From: an uncultured Aquimarina sp.
GTDB lineage: Bacteria; Bacteroidota; Bacteroidia; Flavobacteriales; Flavobacteriaceae
Reading direction: 5' to 3'
Assembly: GCA_947498775.1 (NCBI GenBank)
Contig: CANMLL010000005.1
Span: forward strand, 237,751 to 301,750
Length of the DNA: 64,000 nt
The notes below the pieces were generated by a model that was not told the origin of the DNA, ran no database searches, and saw only the letters and a program-made list of their open reading frames with translations. A program made the position numbers and the translations under genes. This document shows, in pieces, positions 45,708 through 55,199 of this stretch; within the stretch, counting starts at the first letter, position 1, and the number at the start of each line of letters is the position of its first letter.

Positions 45708-46763
45708 TTAGTCAAACACTCTTTTCCTGTAGGATGACGGTGTTTTTTCTTCAAATTTCTTGAATGCGCTATTAAATGATGATAAACTACTAAAACCAGT
45801 ATCAAATGCAATTGAAGCAATAGTAAAATTCTTATTATTTACATCTAATAACATTTTTTTTGCCTCTTGAATTCGATAATAATTTATAAAATCATTAAAA
45901 TTTTGATTTGCACATTGATTAATAATTTCTGAAGTCTTTTGTGAGCTTTGTCCTATCAATTTACTGATACTAGAAAGTGATACATCAGACTCAAGGTATA
46001 GCTTTTCTTCAGTAACCAATTTAGATATTTCATGAAACAACACTTTATTGTCATTTACTTTGAAAACATTCCCATCAATATCGGTTATTTTTAGCTGAAA
46101 TGCTTTATAACTTAAAAAGTAAACTACAATAGAATACATTATAGGTCCTATAACATAAGGAACTGCATCTTCAATAATATTTAAAAAATAGGAAATCCAA
46201 ATAATAATAAAACCAATAATAACCATATGCAACCAATCGAATATAGCTTTTTGATTTTTTGTTTGCACCGCATATTTACGTGTCTTTTTTTCTTTTTGCA
46301 ACAATCTTCCTGACATAAAAATGTAAAATGCAAAGTGTAGATAAATACAGATTAACATACTACCAAATATGATCACGGCTTGTTTGTTATTTGCATCAAA
46401 CCACTCTTTTGTCACAAAAAAACTCATCACAAAAACAAATACAAAAGATAATAATTCTAAAAAGTAGTTATTTGTTATTTTAAAATTTGATTGAGTCATG
46501 GCTAGGACATACCATCGTAAAAATGGACCAATTAGTAATAAAAAAGCCAGACCCGAAAAAATAAATATAGGTTCTAAATCATTACCAAAATTTAGCAATA
46601 CTGACTTTCCGATTCTAAAGGCCATAAAGGTGAGAATCAACCCTAATAAAATGTTTGACACTGTTTTTTTCTTCTTGATAAAACATAAATAAACAGCTGC
46701 CAAAATTCCATGCAAAAGCCCTGCACTACTAATAATAACGAGAAGGATATCTAAAAAACTCAA
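45708..46763 (-). CDS. Membrane-anchored AraC-family transcription regulator
   Basis: In this 351-residue protein about seven transmembrane helices occupy residues 1-220. The C-terminal ~110 residues are an AraC HTH_18 domain with FTIASIAFDTGFSSLSSFNSAFKKF and TPSSYRKRV. It resembles the regulator at 20715 but is clearly a separate gene. It lies immediately downstream (24 bp) of the DJ-1-like gene in the same orientation. Confidence 0.85.
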   Translation of the reverse strand: MSFLDILLVIISSAGLLHGILAAVYLCFIKKKKTVSNILLGLILTFMAFRIGKSVLLNFGNDLEPIFIFSGLAFLLLIGPFLRWYVLAMTQSNFKITNNYFLELLSFVFVFVMSFFVTKEWFDANNKQAVIIFGSMLICIYLHFAFYIFMSGRLLQKEKKTRKYAVQTKNQKAIFDWLHMVIIGFIIIWISYFLNIIEDAVPYVIGPIMYSIVVYFLSYKAFQLKITDIDGNVFKVNDNKVLFHEISKLVTEEKLYLESDVSLSSISKLIGQSSQKTSEIINQCANQNFNDFINYYRIQEAKKMLLDVNNKNFTIASIAFDTGFSSLSSFNSAFKKFEEKTPSSYRKRVFD

Positions 46764-46786
46764 GGGTTTATTTTTCTCAAATTTAG

Positions 46787-47893
46787 TTATAATTTCGTTG
46801 TCTTAGCTGCACTTTTCTTTGCAAAAGAAACTAATCCAATCAGATCAATAAAATTTCCAATTTCACCTTTCATAACTGCAACAATACCATGTTTAGCAAT
46901 CAAAATTCTTTTAAAAGGTTTCTTTTGTTGCAGGATCAGTTTTTCGATAGTTTCTTTAGCTTTATGTTTCCCTTTTGATTTGTAGATCGACAACACTTTT
47001 TCTGCATTTTCTTCATCAGTAGTTTCTCGATATTTTGGAGTATATCCCATTTGTTTAATCATAGTTTCTGCTAGAATCCAAGTTGACCAGGGATTTTGCC
47101 CCGTAATCAGATTGTTGTCATGGCTAATTTTTTCAAGATACATGGCTCCTTCATCAAAACGAGCTCCCTGGGACACGATTTTATCCTGTAAAAGAAAAGG
47201 GAATATTTCTTTAGCTTCAGGAATGAGCAGTAGCTCTTCTTTATTAGTAAAACCACTCACTTTTTTGTTTTTTAGCAACGTACGACCATTTTGAAGAGTT
47301 ACATTCACCAGAGCTGCAGGCCCATGACATACGGCTCCCACCACCTTGTTTGTTTCATATAACTTGCGCACTATATGTTGAATATTCTTATTATCCGGAA
47401 AATCAAACATCGCACCTTTTCCTCCAGCAAAAAACACGGCTTGATAATCATTAGCAATGACATTTTTAATCGCAATGGTATTACTTGTTTTGTATTGCGC
47501 GACAGAATCGTTTAAAAAAGCATAATCATACGCTCCCATATCTTCATCATCTATTATAACAGGTGGCTCCCCTCCTAACGGACTTGCAATATCAACCTCA
47601 AAACCATTAGCCGTAAAAACATAATAAGCCCGGGCTAATTCTGACAACTCATATCCTGTTTTTTTCTCGGTATTACCCATTTTAGCAGTACTTGTGACAA
47701 CCGCTAATACTTTGCCTCTTGTAGGAATAATGTTTTTTGACAGGTATGGTAAATCTTCTACCAACGAAGTTTCTAATTGGGTGTTTTTGGGAGGTATTAA
47801 ACTTTTAAACCACAATCCAAACGAAATTAATACTATCAATAAACCCAGTACCGAAACTCCTATCCACTTAAGAACTTTATATTTTTTAAACAT
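46787..47893 (-). CDS. Membrane-anchored DJ-1/PfpI-family protein with C-terminal extension
   Basis: This 368-residue protein has one N-terminal transmembrane helix (about 11-29), then a type-1 glutamine-amidotransferase/DJ-1 domain (about 55-275). Its nucleophile elbow GAVCHGPAAL has the reactive Cys, and the acidic partner is in the region ASPLGGEPP, as in Hsp31/HchA-like proteins. The ~90-residue C-terminal extension (from about 280) is helical and not recognised. Relatives act as glyoxalases, chaperones or amidases. An envelope location of the domain is likely because of the anchor. Confidence 0.75.
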   Translation of the reverse strand: MFKKYKVLKWIGVSVLGLLIVLISFGLWFKSLIPPKNTQLETSLVEDLPYLSKNIIPTRGKVLAVVTSTAKMGNTEKKTGYELSELARAYYVFTANGFEVDIASPLGGEPPVIIDDEDMGAYDYAFLNDSVAQYKTSNTIAIKNVIANDYQAVFFAGGKGAMFDFPDNKNIQHIVRKLYETNKVVGAVCHGPAALVNVTLQNGRTLLKNKKVSGFTNKEELLLIPEAKEIFPFLLQDKIVSQGARFDEGAMYLEKISHDNNLITGQNPWSTWILAETMIKQMGYTPKYRETTDEENAEKVLSIYKSKGKHKAKETIEKLILQQKKPFKRILIAKHGIVAVMKGEIGNFIDLIGLVSFAKKSAAKTTKL

Positions 47894-48082
47894 GACGATT
47901 TACTTTTATAATTGCGAGGCTAAATACGTTATAAAAGCTTATAAAAGCTGTCGAAATGATAATTCCGTCAGTATAAAACTGGTTTTGGTATTAAATGTTG
48001 AAGAATAGGTATAGAATTTCAATAAAAAACCATTGCACACATACTCGGTCGAGGTAGTTCATTGACCTCTTTTATAAAGAAG

Positions 48083-48271
48083 TTATATAAGTTCTCCTGC
48101 CTTTTTTACTTTTTTGCCTGCCAGATTACCTAACCCATCATAACTTGCATACTTATATAAATCATGTAAAGTGGGATAATTAAACACGGTGGCAATTAAC
48201 TCATCAAGCGTTTTCTGCTCTTGTACCAATTGCATCCCAAAATGAATTAATTCGGTCGCAAAATGCCCCAT
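48083..48271 (-). pseudogene. C-terminal fragment of a pyridine-nucleotide disulfide oxidoreductase
   Basis: The 62-residue frame reads HFATELIHFGMQLVQEQKT and continues with a TVFNYPTLHDLYKYA segment. This matches the end of the dimerisation domain of flavin disulfide reductases (glutathione/mercuric reductase type), where the family has GPHA-E-I and T-F-HPTLSE. The FAD and NAD(P) domains are missing. The sequence upstream is non-coding, so this is a leftover of a deleted gene rather than a small protein. Confidence 0.6.
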
Positions 48272-48379
48272 GATATTGATTTTTTTTCAAAAGGAATATT
48301 AAACCACGCTGCACCGCAGGCTATAAACGGTTTTATTTTTAAAAAATAGTAATCACAATATAGACAGTTACATCACAGG

Positions 48380-48964
48380 TTACTTAGAAAGTGCTTCTTT
48401 AAATCCCTGGTCGATTTTAATCTTTGTTGCAGAAGCCAGATGGCTATAAAAAACGGCCATGCCCGACATACCTATAATTTCCAGAATTTCAGGTTTAGAA
48501 TATCCCAGGGATTCTAACTTCGAAAAATCCTCCTGATTAGACGAGTTTGGATCCTTTGCTAATTTTATAGCAAAATCAATAGCTGCTTTTTCCTTAGGAC
48601 TATCAGATTCACGCAGTGTATGGCTATTCATCAAATATTCTATTTGTTCTGGCAAGGCCCCCATACTAGAGCAAAATACCTGGTGTGCCGCTTCACAATA
48701 ATTACAATGTTTAAATGAGGAAACGGCGATCATGATCATCTCTTTAAGCTTACGATCCAACATACCGCTTCCTAAAATATGTTTCATGGCCGGTACAATA
48801 CCTTGCAAGGCATGCGGTGCGTTTCCCCAAACCTGAAAAAAGTTAGGAACAAAAGGAGCTCCTAGCTCTTGTTTAATAGTTTCAAATGTGTTTTCTAGCT
48901 CCGGGGTAGTGATAGGATCTTCGAGAATAGTACTTATGGTTTTCATGGGATAATATATTTTCAT
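48380..48964 (-). CDS. Carboxymuconolactone decarboxylase / AhpD-like protein
   Basis: This 194-residue protein has a CMD domain with the redox motif HCNYCEAAH (Cys-x2-Cys-x3-His), preceded by LKEMIMIAVSSFK, the AhpD-like pattern. Such proteins act as alkylhydroperoxidases or decarboxylases. An internal Met (48946) is an alternative start. The nearby 4Fe-4S protein and the reductase fragment point to a former redox cluster. Confidence 0.8.
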   Translation of the reverse strand: MKIYYPMKTISTILEDPITTPELENTFETIKQELGAPFVPNFFQVWGNAPHALQGIVPAMKHILGSGMLDRKLKEMIMIAVSSFKHCNYCEAAHQVFCSSMGALPEQIEYLMNSHTLRESDSPKEKAAIDFAIKLAKDPNSSNQEDFSKLESLGYSKPEILEIIGMSGMAVFYSHLASATKIKIDQGFKEALSK

Positions 48965-49081
48965 TGGTTACTGAAAATTACTAAATGATTTAATATCGTG
49001 CAATTAATAAATGATAAAGTTACAGCAACTTCTTAGTTGAACAATAAAACTATTAGAATTGTAGAATTATAAAGAAGTATT

Positions 49082-49300
49082 CTAATTTTTATAATAGCTC
49101 AACGCGCCAGATGGGCATTGGTTAATTTGTTTGATTAAAGCTTCGGTAGTTGCATTTTCTGGTGAGATCCAGGGTTTTGACTTAGGATCATATACCTCTG
49201 GCAAGGTTTTTACACAAACCCCGGCATGAATACATTTATTAGATTGCCAAACAATAGCAATTTCTCCATTGCTATATTCTTTTGTTGTCTCGTTGGCCAT
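49082..49300 (-). CDS. YjdI-family divergent 4Fe-4S mono-cluster protein
   Basis: The 72-residue protein has the Fer4_19 pattern: CIHAGVC ... LPEVYDPKSKPW ... INQCPSGAL. Three Cys and the final CPSGAL are spaced as in YjdI-like single-cluster ferredoxins. It probably holds one iron-sulfur cluster and serves in electron transfer or as an accessory to a GNAT/YjdJ-type partner, which is not present. It is divergent from the broken haloperoxidase gene. Confidence 0.8.
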   Translation of the reverse strand: MANETTKEYSNGEIAIVWQSNKCIHAGVCVKTLPEVYDPKSKPWISPENATTEALIKQINQCPSGALSYYKN

Positions 49301-49540
49301 GATATATAGTTTTAAGTTGAGTTTATATTACCTAAAGATAAGATAATCTTATTTCCTTTTGCTATAAAAGGTGTTAAACTGCCAAAGTAGCTTTGAAAGT
49401 AAACTCATTAAAACGGCCCGAAACCTAAATACAGTCTAAAGAACAGTTTGTGATAACCCCTACTCAAGTCAAACCGTAAAAATATGTGTATTTTTATAAA
49501 TACAATGGGTTAAAAACTACTAACACACAAACAAACAACC

Positions 49541-50882
49541 ATGAAAAGAAAAACAACCGCTACCAAGGAAATTATACTGGTATTTATTTTGATCGGTTTA
49601 ATTATTTTACAAAGTTGTAAGCCTAAAGAAACGACAAAGAATTATTCTTCAGAAATAATAACCACATGGAATCAGAAGGTAATGAAACTGGCTATTGCAG
49701 AAGATGGTTTGCTTACTTTAAAAGGCGTTAGAACTGAAGCACTAATGCATACTGCGATTCATGATGCATTAAATGCCATTACCCCAATGTATTCGACATA
49801 TTCATATAACGGAATAGCAGAAAACGCCGATCCAATGGCTACAGTGGCACAAGCTGCGTATGCTGTTGTAGTAAGCCAATATCCAGAAAAGAAAAAAGAA
49901 CTTGAGATTGAACTTACTACATGGTTGGAAACAGTTCCTGAGGGTACTTCTAAACAAGAAGGAATTATATTAGGAAATGAAGCGGCCAAAAAAATTATAA
50001 CAGCTCGTGAGGGCGATAAGTTTAATGGAGATGCAGAATATACCTGGCATCCTATGGCTCCCGATGTTTATGCCGAATTTAATGAACATAAGTGGTATAC
50101 CTGAAGGATTTGTTTTTGGCGCAAGTTGGGCGGTGGCTAAACCCTTTGTACATCCATACCCATCACATTTCAGGTCTGCTGCTCCTCCAGAGATTACTAG
50201 TGAGGCCTATACCAAGGCATCTAATGAAGTAAAAGAGTATGGTAATTTTGAAAGCACATCACCTACAGATGATCAAGCCCATTTTGCCATGTGGTTGAAG
50301 GACTTTGTAGAAAACTCACATAATCGTTTGGCTCGAGAACTAGTGATTAAAGAAAAATTAGACCTTTGGGAAACCGCCAGGGTCTTTGCGTTATTAAATA
50401 TGACTATTTATGATGCCTATATCAATGTTTTTGATAACAAATTTCATTATAATCATTGGCGTCCTTATACTGCAATTCGTTGGGCTGCCAATGATGAAAA
50501 CCCCAATACCGAACCCGATACAACATAGAATAACTTACATAAGCATACCTATGCATTTCCGTCATATCCATCTGCACACGGTACTGCTAGTACAGCTGCA
50601 ATGACCATCTTAGCACATACCTTAGGAACTGGTGACAGCTATAATTTTATAATGACTACCGAAAAAGTAGATAAAGCAGGTCCATTCTTTGAAAAAATAA
50701 AAATGGACCCCACAACACGTTTATTTAGTTCTTTTTCTCAAGCAGGATTAGAAGTATCGATGTCCAGAGTATACTTAGGGATTCATTTTAGATATGATTC
50801 TGAAGAAGAACATAAATTGGGAACCAAAATTGGTGAATATGCACATCAAAATTATCTTAAACCTGTAAACAATACTAATTAA
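49541..50882 (+). pseudogene. Vanadium-dependent haloperoxidase / PAP2-like gene, broken by a frameshift and a stop
   Basis: A lipoprotein-like start (LIILQSCK) leads into a vanadium-haloperoxidase fold: GVRTEALMHTAIHDALNAI, HWRPYTAIRWA, SYPSAHGTAS (PAP2 motif 2) and SRVYLGIHFRYD (motif 3 with catalytic His). The frame is lost near 50092 (the reading shifts between EFNEH and SGIPEGFVF). A TAG at 50526-50528 interrupts it where the neighbouring sequence suggests an original TGG (Trp). Beyond both lesions the sequence is still well conserved, so inactivation looks recent. Intact relatives are ~430-450 residues, secreted, and either oxidise halides or act as phosphatases. Confidence 0.85.
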
Positions 50883-50919
50883 AATAATACTTTTACATTT
50901 GATCTATAAAACCATCATC

Positions 50920-51795
50920 ATGTTACACAACAAAAACACGCTCACTATTCTATTTTTGAACATCCTTACAGTAGCATTACTTAGTTCTTGCAAGACAGAT
51001 ACTACTAATGCCGATGTTAAAGCAGCCCTAACTTTTTACTCCTCGTTTGATCAAGGAATCGATGCCGATTTTGCCTTGGGGGATAAACAATTATATACCG
51101 TTCCTAATCGCAAAGCAAGAGATTCTGCACAAGTGGGATTGCATAAACCTGATATTCGTATTACCAAGGGTGAAGGTCGCTTTGGAGACGGACTTTTGTT
51201 TACCGAACGTAGCAAGGGGTACATCTACTACCCTAGCAAGGATAATATTTCGTACAATACTACTGATTGGAGCGGTGCTGTTTCATTTTGGTTGAAATTA
51301 GACCCGGCCACAGATCTAGAACCCGGTTATTGTGATCCCATACAAATCACCGATGTAAGTTATAATGATGCTTCAATCTGGGTAGATTTCACCAAAGAAA
51401 ACCCTAGAGATTTTAGATTAGGGGTTATTGGTGACAGAGATGTATGGAATCCAAATCCAGAGGGACCCGATAACGAAAATCCTGTGTTTATAGAGAAACT
51501 AACCGGAGTAAAAAACCCTCCGTTTGGTAAGGATCAATGGACCCATATACTTATTAATTATTCAAACTTAAATACCAAAAATGGCCAGGCAAGTTTGTAT
51601 ATCAACGCAGAATTAAAGGGCACACGAACTAATATCGACACACCGTTTACCTGGGATCTCGACTTATCAAATATCTATCTTGGACTGGGATATGTTGGAT
51701 TGTTTGATGAGTTGTCCCTATACAATAGAGCGCTGACCCATAAAGAGATTGATGTCTTATATGCCTTAGAAAACGGAGTGCACTCGTTATTCTAA
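50920..51795 (+). CDS. LamG-domain (concanavalin-like) surface lipoprotein
   Basis: From the ATG at 50920 (the upstream TTG extension is not supported) the ~291-residue protein has a lipoprotein signal (VALLSSCK). A LamG_3/concanavalin-like beta-sandwich follows: TFYSSFDQGIDADFALG, GAVSFWLKLDP, TNIDTPFTWDL and YVGLFDELSLYNRALTHKEI, which is the typical end of the fold. It probably binds carbohydrate at the cell surface. It follows the broken haloperoxidase gene, with which it probably formed an operon. Confidence 0.8.
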   Translation: MLHNKNTLTILFLNILTVALLSSCKTDTTNADVKAALTFYSSFDQGIDADFALGDKQLYTVPNRKARDSAQVGLHKPDIRITKGEGRFGDGLLFTERSKGYIYYPSKDNISYNTTDWSGAVSFWLKLDPATDLEPGYCDPIQITDVSYNDASIWVDFTKENPRDFRLGVIGDRDVWNPNPEGPDNENPVFIEKLTGVKNPPFGKDQWTHILINYSNLNTKNGQASLYINAELKGTRTNIDTPFTWDLDLSNIYLGLGYVGLFDELSLYNRALTHKEIDVLYALENGVHSLF

Positions 51796-51827
51796 CGATA
51801 ACTAAGTATACTTTTTTTGATACTACT

Positions 51828-52910
51828 ATGAATCGTAACCTGAAACAATATCTAAACCTCCTATGGCAATCTGTTTTATTCTGGGCAGTGGTTATGGCAC
51901 TATATGGTATTTTTAGATATTATGGTATGGACGAAGAGTATGGTGTCACCGTTATAGAAGATTTCAGAGGAATGGAAGGAACCATAAAAGCCATACAAGG
52001 ATTTATGTCGATTGGTGTCCTGGTAGGTTTTTTATATGCTACCATCGATTTCTTTTTTGATAAATATACTTCCAATCGATTATCGCTTGCCTCTGATATT
52101 ATTCTTAGAACTATTGTATATTTTATAATGACCGTAGCGGTATTTACGTTTGTGATAAAAGTCTTTTCAGAGGTTTATGATCTCCCATTAGAAACTGATC
52201 GTGGCTGGTGGGTAGACGACAAAGCTTTTTGGACGGCAATTTTATATATCATTTTGGTTTCGTTTGTGTTTTCATTTATCAAAATCGCTACCGAAAAATT
52301 TGGAAAAGGGGTCTTCCTGAAAATGCTTCTTGGTAAATACAAAAACCCACAAGAAGAAAAACGCATCTTTATGTTCCTGGATCTAAAAGATTCTACCACT
52401 ATTGCCGAAAATCTAGGACATTTTAAATACAGCCAGTTTATACAAGATTGTTTTTACGATCTTAACGAGGTGGTCCCCAAATACGATGCAGAAATCTATC
52501 AATATGTGGGTGACGAAGCTGTACTAAGCTGGCCCTATAAAAAAGGATTGGCCAACAACAACTGTGTCGCGCTCTTTTTTGCTTTTCAGCAGAAGAAACA
52601 AAGCAAATCGCAATACTACCTCGATAAATATGGGGTGGTACCCGAATTTAAGGCAGGATTGCACGGCGGACTTTTAATGGTTACTGAAGTGGGTGTGATC
52701 AAAAAAGAAATTGCCTATCATGGCGATGTGATTAATACCTCGGCCCGCATTCAAGGCGAATGTAACAAACACCATGTATTGCTTCTTATTTCTGAAAAAC
52801 TATTGAAAGATCTAAAGATAAACAGGAAATTGTCAACCAAATTTTTAGGTAGTGTTTTGCTAAAGGGAAAGCAAAAGGAAGTGAATATTCATACGATAGA
52901 TCGGGTGTAG
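51828..52910 (+). CDS. Membrane adenylate/guanylate cyclase (class III)
   Basis: Residues 1-~165 of this 360-residue protein have four transmembrane helices. Residues ~180-355 form a class III cyclase domain with FLDLKDSTTIAE (metal-binding Asp), YQYVGDEAVLSW (second Asp in a GDE motif), FKAGLHGG and GDVINTSARIQ (transition-state Asn/Arg). It makes cAMP or cGMP from the inner membrane. The gene starts 33 bp after the LamG gene in the same direction. Confidence 0.88.
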   Translation: MNRNLKQYLNLLWQSVLFWAVVMALYGIFRYYGMDEEYGVTVIEDFRGMEGTIKAIQGFMSIGVLVGFLYATIDFFFDKYTSNRLSLASDIILRTIVYFIMTVAVFTFVIKVFSEVYDLPLETDRGWWVDDKAFWTAILYIILVSFVFSFIKIATEKFGKGVFLKMLLGKYKNPQEEKRIFMFLDLKDSTTIAENLGHFKYSQFIQDCFYDLNEVVPKYDAEIYQYVGDEAVLSWPYKKGLANNNCVALFFAFQQKKQSKSQYYLDKYGVVPEFKAGLHGGLLMVTEVGVIKKEIAYHGDVINTSARIQGECNKHHVLLLISEKLLKDLKINRKLSTKFLGSVLLKGKQKEVNIHTIDRV

Positions 52911-52913
52911 ATC

Positions 52914-53045
52914 TCAGGGTTCGAGAGCACTTCGACAAGCTCATTATGACAACTCGCCCTTCTATACCTTAACGAGGATCCTGAGGCTCGCGAAGGACCA
53001 AAGTCCGGAGCTCCATGAATCAATAAATCACTGACTTCGAAACTG
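52914..53045. repeat. Dispersed flavobacterial intergenic repeat fragments
   Basis: The stretch combines AGGGTTCGAGAGCACTTCGA, CTTCGACAAGCTCATTATGA and GAGGCTCGCGAAGGACC. These words recur at 17699, 25888, 53751-53820 and 55085-55165. No gene is present. Confidence 0.55.
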
Positions 53046-53146
53046 ATAACAACACTCTTCAAAAATTGTGAATATCTATTTATAATAATCATCTCTAGAA
53101 CCTACTTTATCCTCTATATTTGGCGCCCAATAAAACCCAAAAAACT

Positions 53147-53824
53147 ATGAGCGCAACTTGGTACGAATGTAAAGTGAAATACAGAAAAACCGATGAATCT
53201 GGAGTACAGAAAATGACTACCGAACCTTATTTGGTCGATGCTATATCGTATACCGAAGCCGAATCCAGAATTAACGAAGAAATGTCGGCTTATGTAAGTG
53301 AAGAATTTAAAATCACCAACATCAAAGTAGCCAATTATGCAGAGATCCATCCTTTTGAAAACTCTGACCGATGGTTTAAATCTAAAGTATCACTCATTGC
53401 CTATGATGAAGAGAGTGGTAAAGAACGTAAATCGAATATATACTTATTGATACAGGCAAATGATGTAAAAGAAGCTTTTGATAATACCAACGAAGCTATG
53501 AATAACACCATGGGTGATTATACCATCCCTGCCGTTGCAGAATCTCCGATTATGGATGTGTTCCCTTATTTCTCTGGAGAAGAAGGTGATGTAGCAAAAC
53601 TTGAGCGATTTAATGCTATCAAAGATTCGGTTCCTGCTGAAACAACAGCAGAAGAAATAGAAGAACCCTTAGTATCGGTAAATTCAATAGATGAAAATCC
53701 TGTACCAGTTATGGCAGGATTTGATGAGGAAGAATACATAGCTCACTCCAGGGTTCGAGAGCCTCACCCTTCGTATCCCAACTATGGACTACATCGTAGG
53801 TTGAGGCTCTCGAAACCGAAGTGA
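53147..53824 (+). CDS. DUF4494 protein with a repeat-derived C-terminal tail
   Basis: The ATG at 53147 is chosen: the upstream frame starts at TTG, whereas MSATWYECKVKYRK is the canonical DUF4494 start. The DUF4494 domain spans about residues 1-150 (VDAISYTEAESRINEEM, MDVFPYF). The acidic remainder is variable. The last ~25 residues (SRVREPHPSYPNYGLHRRL...) are encoded by an inverted-repeat hairpin (53754-53766 / 53802-53814) of a dispersed repeat, which has replaced or extended the native C-terminus. DUF4494 is a Bacteroidota family of unknown role. Confidence 0.8.
   Translation: MSATWYECKVKYRKTDESGVQKMTTEPYLVDAISYTEAESRINEEMSAYVSEEFKITNIKVANYAEIHPFENSDRWFKSKVSLIAYDEESGKERKSNIYLLIQANDVKEAFDNTNEAMNNTMGDYTIPAVAESPIMDVFPYFSGEEGDVAKLERFNAIKDSVPAETTAEEIEEPLVSVNSIDENPVPVMAGFDEEEYIAHSRVREPHPSYPNYGLHRRLRLSKPK
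53754..53814. repeat. Palindromic repeat inside the 3' end of the DUF4494 gene
   Basis: TTCGAGAGCCTCA (53754-53766) pairs perfectly with TGAGGCTCTCGAA (53802-53814). The same TTCGAGAG words flank other genes at 52920 and 55123-55157. Here the element lies within the coding frame. Confidence 0.7.
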
Positions 53825-53834
53825 TTACAATTTC

Positions 53835-54017
53835 CTAATAATGCTTAAAAGAAGTAAGATGTAGTTTTACATCTTCCATGGTTTCTTTGGTGATGATGTA
53901 ATCATGTCCCATTAAATTAATTTTACATCGACCGTCTATTTCGCATAAGGCTGAAATATGGTTGGGATTAATAAGATGAGATTGACCATTCTTGTCTATA
54001 ATTTCCATGAATTCCAT
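53835..54017 (-). CDS. Small hypothetical protein (FlbD-like fold)
   Basis: This 60-residue protein reads FMEIIDKNGQSHLINPNHIS followed by DYIITKETMEDVKLHL. The strand-turn-strand pattern 'I...G....iNp.hI..i' with a closing helix resembles FlbD or DUF-type small proteins in which a cofactor or RNA role has been proposed. No motif gives a function. It is convergent with the DUF4494 gene and separated from it by 10 bp. A second in-frame Met three codons in may be the start. Confidence 0.6.
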   Translation of the reverse strand: MEFMEIIDKNGQSHLINPNHISALCEIDGRCKINLMGHDYIITKETMEDVKLHLTSFKHY

Positions 54018-54335
54018 AATGCATATTGTTTTAAGTTGTATACCTATTAAAGATAGCGAATATAGTGTATCCCCGCTATTGAAATAATGATAAATATCAA
54101 CTTTTGATTATTAATTGCTGTAGGTTGAGGATCTTGAAACTGTAGGCAAAATACACCCCTTGTCGATATTTATTTTGATTAATGGGTAAAACCCACTTTG
54201 TTTTAAGAAAATATCCCATATTCTTCCTTAGAAATTGTTAATATAATAAGGGTATCCATCGGTATTATTTATCTTTTCAAATCAATAGTTCGAATTATAT
54301 GAGTACTACTATTTCGGATAAAAAGATTGGTAACC
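54018..54335. other. 318-bp gap with no supported feature
   Basis: The sequence is AT-rich and divergent between two small genes. I see no ORF, hairpin or match to the repeat family. It presumably contains the promoters of both. Confidence 0.5.
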
Positions 54336-54644
54336 ATGAGTGATGTGTACAGAAAATGTCCCACATGTGGTCTCATAAATTTAAACCGGGACTATTGTAA
54401 GCACTGTGGTGTCCTTATCAACACAAACCTGAGGCGTCAAAAAGAACGTGCACAACGTCTTAACAAAAAGAAGACGGCAGCAGCTGCCAAAAAGCCGCAT
54501 AAAATCACGCTGTTTTTTGAAAAAGCAAAAACACATTCTAATCCCATAATACGATTTATAGTTCTGCTTTTTTATTCGATCTGGGTAGTGGTAGTAGCAA
54601 TTGCATCATTTTTAGCATTGATTATTGGGTACATCACGGCATAA
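54336..54644 (+). CDS. Zinc-ribbon membrane protein
   Basis: Starting at the ATG of MSDVYRKCPTCG (a TTG upstream is not supported), the ~102-residue protein has an N-terminal zinc ribbon (CPTCG ... CKHCG, four Cys ligands) and a basic Lys/Arg/Ala-rich linker. A C-terminal hydrophobic region follows (about 75-100: FIVLLFYSIWVVVVAIASFLALI) that can span the membrane once. The ribbon would be cytoplasmic. The role is unknown. The gene probably cotranscribes with the next membrane protein, 19 bp downstream. Confidence 0.65.
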   Translation: MSDVYRKCPTCGLINLNRDYCKHCGVLINTNLRRQKERAQRLNKKKTAAAAKKPHKITLFFEKAKTHSNPIIRFIVLLFYSIWVVVVAIASFLALIIGYITA

Positions 54645-54663
54645 TTAAACACATCTGCAGGAT

Positions 54664-55041
54664 ATGAATATTTTTATTTTTTACTTACGTCAATTGTACT
54701 TCCCTATTTTTATACTCCTTGCCATAGGCATCTATAGTATGCAACAACTTGGTTATACATTTACTGCCATCATACAAAACTATACAAACGATTTCCTTTG
54801 TATGCCTATCGTATTTTATATATGCCAATACGCAGTACGTTTTATCAAAAGTAATGATCACATACAATTACCGTTGTCGTTACTTTTTGTTGTAACGTTT
54901 CTTTATTCCTGGTATTTTGAATGGTATTTGCCTCAATACAACATTCGTTATACCAGTGATGTTATTGATGTTGTAATATACTTTACAGGGATGTTGTTCT
55001 TTTATAGGGTCGAATATGGAAGAGGTTTTGGTCTTCGATAG
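54664..55041 (+). CDS. Four-helix hypothetical membrane protein
   Basis: This 125-residue protein is largely hydrophobic, with about four helices near residues 5-25, 40-60, 70-90 and 100-118, and many aromatic residues (YLRQLYF, YSWYFEWYLPQY). It lacks a recognised motif. It follows the zinc-ribbon gene by 19 bp in the same direction. Similar unannotated proteins occur in Flavobacteriia. Confidence 0.6.
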   Translation: MNIFIFYLRQLYFPIFILLAIGIYSMQQLGYTFTAIIQNYTNDFLCMPIVFYICQYAVRFIKSNDHIQLPLSLLFVVTFLYSWYFEWYLPQYNIRYTSDVIDVVIYFTGMLFFYRVEYGRGFGLR

Positions 55042-55122
55042 TAAGATGAACTATCAACAACCACCCTTCTAGTGTCTGGTTCTAGCCTATCGAAGGACAG
55101 GGTTCGGATAGCATGAGGGCTA

Positions 55123-55157
55123 AGACTCTCGAACCCTAAATCATACTTCGAGAGTCT
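55123..55157. terminator. Bidirectional hairpin between convergent genes
   Basis: AGACTCTCGAA (55123-55133) pairs with TTCGAGAGTCT (55147-55157). It lies between the convergent stop codons at 55041 and 55200 and belongs to the same TTCGAGAG repeat family as 53754-53814. Confidence 0.6.
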
Positions 55158-55199
55158 CATCCTTCAAATGTTCGTTAAGGGATAAGTCTTGCCATCCTA

